In this document: positions 31,516 through 32,955 of the stretch, in pieces
Layout: each line of letters opens with the position of its first letter
How positions within the stretch are numbered: the first letter of the stretch is position 1
From: Chloroflexota bacterium
Lineage (GTDB): Bacteria; Chloroflexota; Anaerolineae; UBA4142
Direction: 5' to 3'
Assembly (NCBI GenBank): GCA_016215025.1
Contig: JACRMI010000091.1
Location: 1-32,955 of the forward strand
Length of the DNA: 32,955 nt
Notes under the pieces: model-generated
What the model saw: only the letters and a program-made list of their open reading frames with translations
Told to the model about the DNA's origin: nothing
Databases searched by the model: none
Program-made: the position numbers and the translations under genes

Positions 31516-32468
31516 CCCATCATCAGCATGTCGAGACAGATACCCATCGGCATGGTGGTATGCGCCGTGAACATGCCGAACATGAAGAACCCATGGCTCA
31601 GGGCGAACATACCACGACCCTTAGCATGCCCATGGCTCATCTGGGTCATGAACAAGCGGGTAATGACCATCGTCAGTATATCGCTCACACCGGTCACGAG
31701 ATAATGTTCCGCAATCGCTTTTGAGTCTGTTTCGCACACAGTATCCCCGTCTTGCTTTACAGCGAAATGATCCAAATGTGGTTTCGCTTTGCGATGCCAG
31801 TGTTTCCCGGCAGTGTATGGATTACGCCTATATTTTCCATCGTCGTTTTTCTATACGGCGGTGTTCCATTTCTCCAAATGGCAATGGTCGAATTACGCAA
31901 TGGTCAACCTGGGATGATGACGCTGATTTCGCTCGCGATCAGCGTCGCGTTTATCTACAGTCTCGCCGCGCTCTTTCTATTCCCAGGCAGTTGGTTCTTT
32001 TGGGAACTCGTGACCTTGATCGACATTATGCTTCTGGGACACTGGATCGAAATGCGGAGTGTACGTCAAGCATCCGGTGCATTGAACGAACTTGCCAAAC
32101 TAATGCCGGATACAGCGAAACGCGTTCGTGCCGATGGGAGTACCGAACAAATCCCGGTGCGTGAGCTTGCGACCGGCGATTTGGTTTTGGTGCGTCCCGG
32201 CGCAAGCATCCCCGCCGATGGTGCGGTGGACGAAGGCGAGTCGGACGTCAGCGAGGCGATGCTTACCGGCGAATCCAAACCGGTGAAGAAAAAGATCAGC
32301 GACAAGGTCATCGCTGGCGCAATCAACGGCGATGGTAGTCTGCGCGTGCGTATTACCGCGACCGGCGATCAAACCGCGCTGGCTGGGATTATGCGTCTGG
32401 TCGAGCAGGTACAGCAAAGTAAATCGCGCACGCAAGTTCTGGCAGACAAAGCGGGGTGCTCCTATTGA
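31512..32468 (+). pseudogene. CopB-type P1B ATPase, broken by TGA and by IS insertion
   Basis: Heavy-metal (copper-type) efflux pump. The His/Met-rich N-terminus (about 70 codons: THHQHVETDTHRHGG, MAHLGHEQ) ends in FRNRF and then TGA at 31722-31724. The same frame continues [20 protein letters not shown], as in intact pumps where Trp (TGG) follows NRF. The membrane helices and actuator domain follow ([37 protein letters not shown]). The protein ends abruptly after [11 protein letters not shown]: family homology stops near 32456, where the next mobile element begins. The metal-site CPC/CPH helix, the DKTGT phosphorylation loop and the ATP domain are absent from the window. A start at ATG 31752 without the N-terminus is possible but would also be truncated. 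Confidence 0.88.
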
Positions 32469-32523
32469 ACGCGGTGGATAATTCGCGGTCCACAAGCAAG
32501 TTGGAAAGAGCAGCAATTGTCCC

Positions 32524-32551
32524 TTGACAAATATTTCCACGCGATTATTCT
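32524..32551 (+). promoter_or_regulatory. Candidate promoter of the transposase gene
   Basis: TTGACA (32524-32529), 16 bases, TATTCT (32546-32551); the -35 is perfect. It lies 24 bases before ATG 32576. Confidence 0.55.
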
Positions 32552-32575
32552 TGTTCCTTATTCCTACCTCGCACC

Positions 32576-32955
32576 ATGGAGCAAGATTTTCGCATGATTG
32601 CAACACCTTGGACTGTTGCTTTACCTCGTTTCGGTGTTATCCTCGTGCTTTGGTTCATTGACCTCTGGTGGTTTCAGGTCTGGCGGTCAGCGGCCCGTCC
32701 TGTACCGCCTTCCAAGAAAGCCAAACGACCACCCCTACCGCTCAAACCACGCACACCCGCGGATTGTCCTGACTGTGTGCGTTCGTTAGCGATAACGAAT
32801 GTGCCGGCTGGCACCGCCACCGTGCGTCCGTGGCGCGAAGGCAAGAGTTCACGCGGACGCCCGAAACAGATCGATACCGAGGGCTATGCCTGTGAGTTTG
32901 AACATTGTGACTACCGTGACATTACCGACGCGCGCATCCATGCCTTAGTCGGCAA
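32576..32955 (+). CDS. Transposase N-terminal part with zinc ribbon, incomplete at window end
   Basis: About 126 codons are visible. An opening hydrophobic, Trp-rich stretch (FGVILVLWFIDLWWFQVW) is followed by a basic Pro/Lys region and then two Cys pairs: CPDC, and CEFEHC with spacing C-x4-C. The pattern RPWREGKSSRGRPKQIDTEG with DITDARIHALVG matches transposases I recall from Chloroflexota in which the zinc ribbon precedes a helix-turn-helix and DDE domain. The IS family cannot be named with confidence. The hydrophobic N-terminus could be a membrane segment or an artefact of using ATG 32576; an ATG at 32594 is another start. Confidence 0.65.
   Translation, partial: MEQDFRMIATPWTVALPRFGVILVLWFIDLWWFQVWRSAARPVPPSKKAKRPPLPLKPRTPADCPDCVRSLAITNVPAGTATVRPWREGKSSRGRPKQIDTEGYACEFEHCDYRDITDARIHALVG

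Larger units (their letters stand above)
32455..32955 (+). mobile_element. Left part of an insertion sequence that cuts the P-type ATPase
   Basis: ATPase homology ends near 32456 and is replaced by about 120 non-coding bases and then a transposase-like gene that leaves the window. The other end and any target duplication are not visible, so the exact border is approximate. Confidence 0.7.

Noticed and set aside
31722..31724. TGA read as Trp (alternative genetic code or recoding)
   Set aside because: TGA serves as the ordinary stop in many intact genes here, for example the HEAT-repeat, otsA, response regulator and phosphorylase genes.
1..32955. CRISPR arrays, tRNA and rRNA genes
   Set aside because: No regularly spaced repeats and no tRNA-like T-loop/acceptor combinations were seen in the intergenic regions by eye.

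Overview
The window looks like an accessory stretch of a free-living bacterial chromosome, most likely Chloroflexota (inference, moderate confidence). The signs are lipoproteins with long Thr/Pro-rich spacers behind the lipobox, a sugar-binding lipoprotein with a repeated Val/Gln/Thr spacer, SH3_3 membrane proteins with Thr/Pro stalks, and a tandem cyclic-di-AMP-receptor-like protein. No rRNA, tRNA or CRISPR array was seen. Most genes lie on the minus strand. Both edges are insertion sequences: an IS630-type element at the left, and the start of a zinc-ribbon transposase element at the right.

Layout, left to right. 1-1190: IS630-type element that truncates an amino-acid permease. 1175-3471: two broken genes, the permease and a receiver-GGDEF protein. 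3488-5521: ClC chloride transporter with CBS and RCK_C tails. 5574-13149: an operon-like trehalose/glycoside cluster. In transcription order it holds an MGH1/GH63-like glycoside hydrolase, an SH3 membrane protein, a GT4 glycosyltransferase, otsA, otsB, then tatA, a second GT4 and a small ORF; several junctions are 4-nt overlaps. 13175-18320: a looser region with a SnoaL-like gene and a decayed second copy of it, a small HD-GYP-tail-like ORF, a kelch lipoprotein, an APH-type kinase, a membrane diguanylate cyclase, and three copies of a degenerate ~60-bp repeat.

18336-28251: a second carbohydrate block, again all minus strand. It contains an ATP-grasp ligase-like protein, a tandem PII-like/DarA-like protein, a sugar-binding lipoprotein, a PRC-barrel protein, two small membrane or coiled-coil proteins, two sugar ABC permeases, a tiny helical protein, a GH13_18 sugar phosphorylase and a second SH3 protein interrupted by an in-frame TAG. 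28439-30537: a two-component system with a clear promoter and terminator. 30724-32468, plus strand: TraR/DksA zinc-finger protein, HEAT-repeat protein and a copper-type P-ATPase broken by an in-frame TGA and then cut by the right-hand insertion sequence.

Working picture (inference): trehalose is made by OtsA/OtsB, and a related glucoside (for example glucosylglycerate or another alpha-glucoside) may be imported by the ABC system and cleaved by the GH13_18 phosphorylase and the MGH1-like hydrolase. The ClC-RCK_C transporter and the tandem DarA-like protein next to the importer would fit an osmotic-stress, cyclic-di-AMP-linked theme. No cyclic-di-AMP synthase lies in the window, so that link is a hypothesis. 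The window also holds an unusual number of single-event lesions (two homopolymer frameshifts, a TAG, a TGA, an in-frame deletion and two IS insertions). They are either real decay near mobile elements or partly sequence error.
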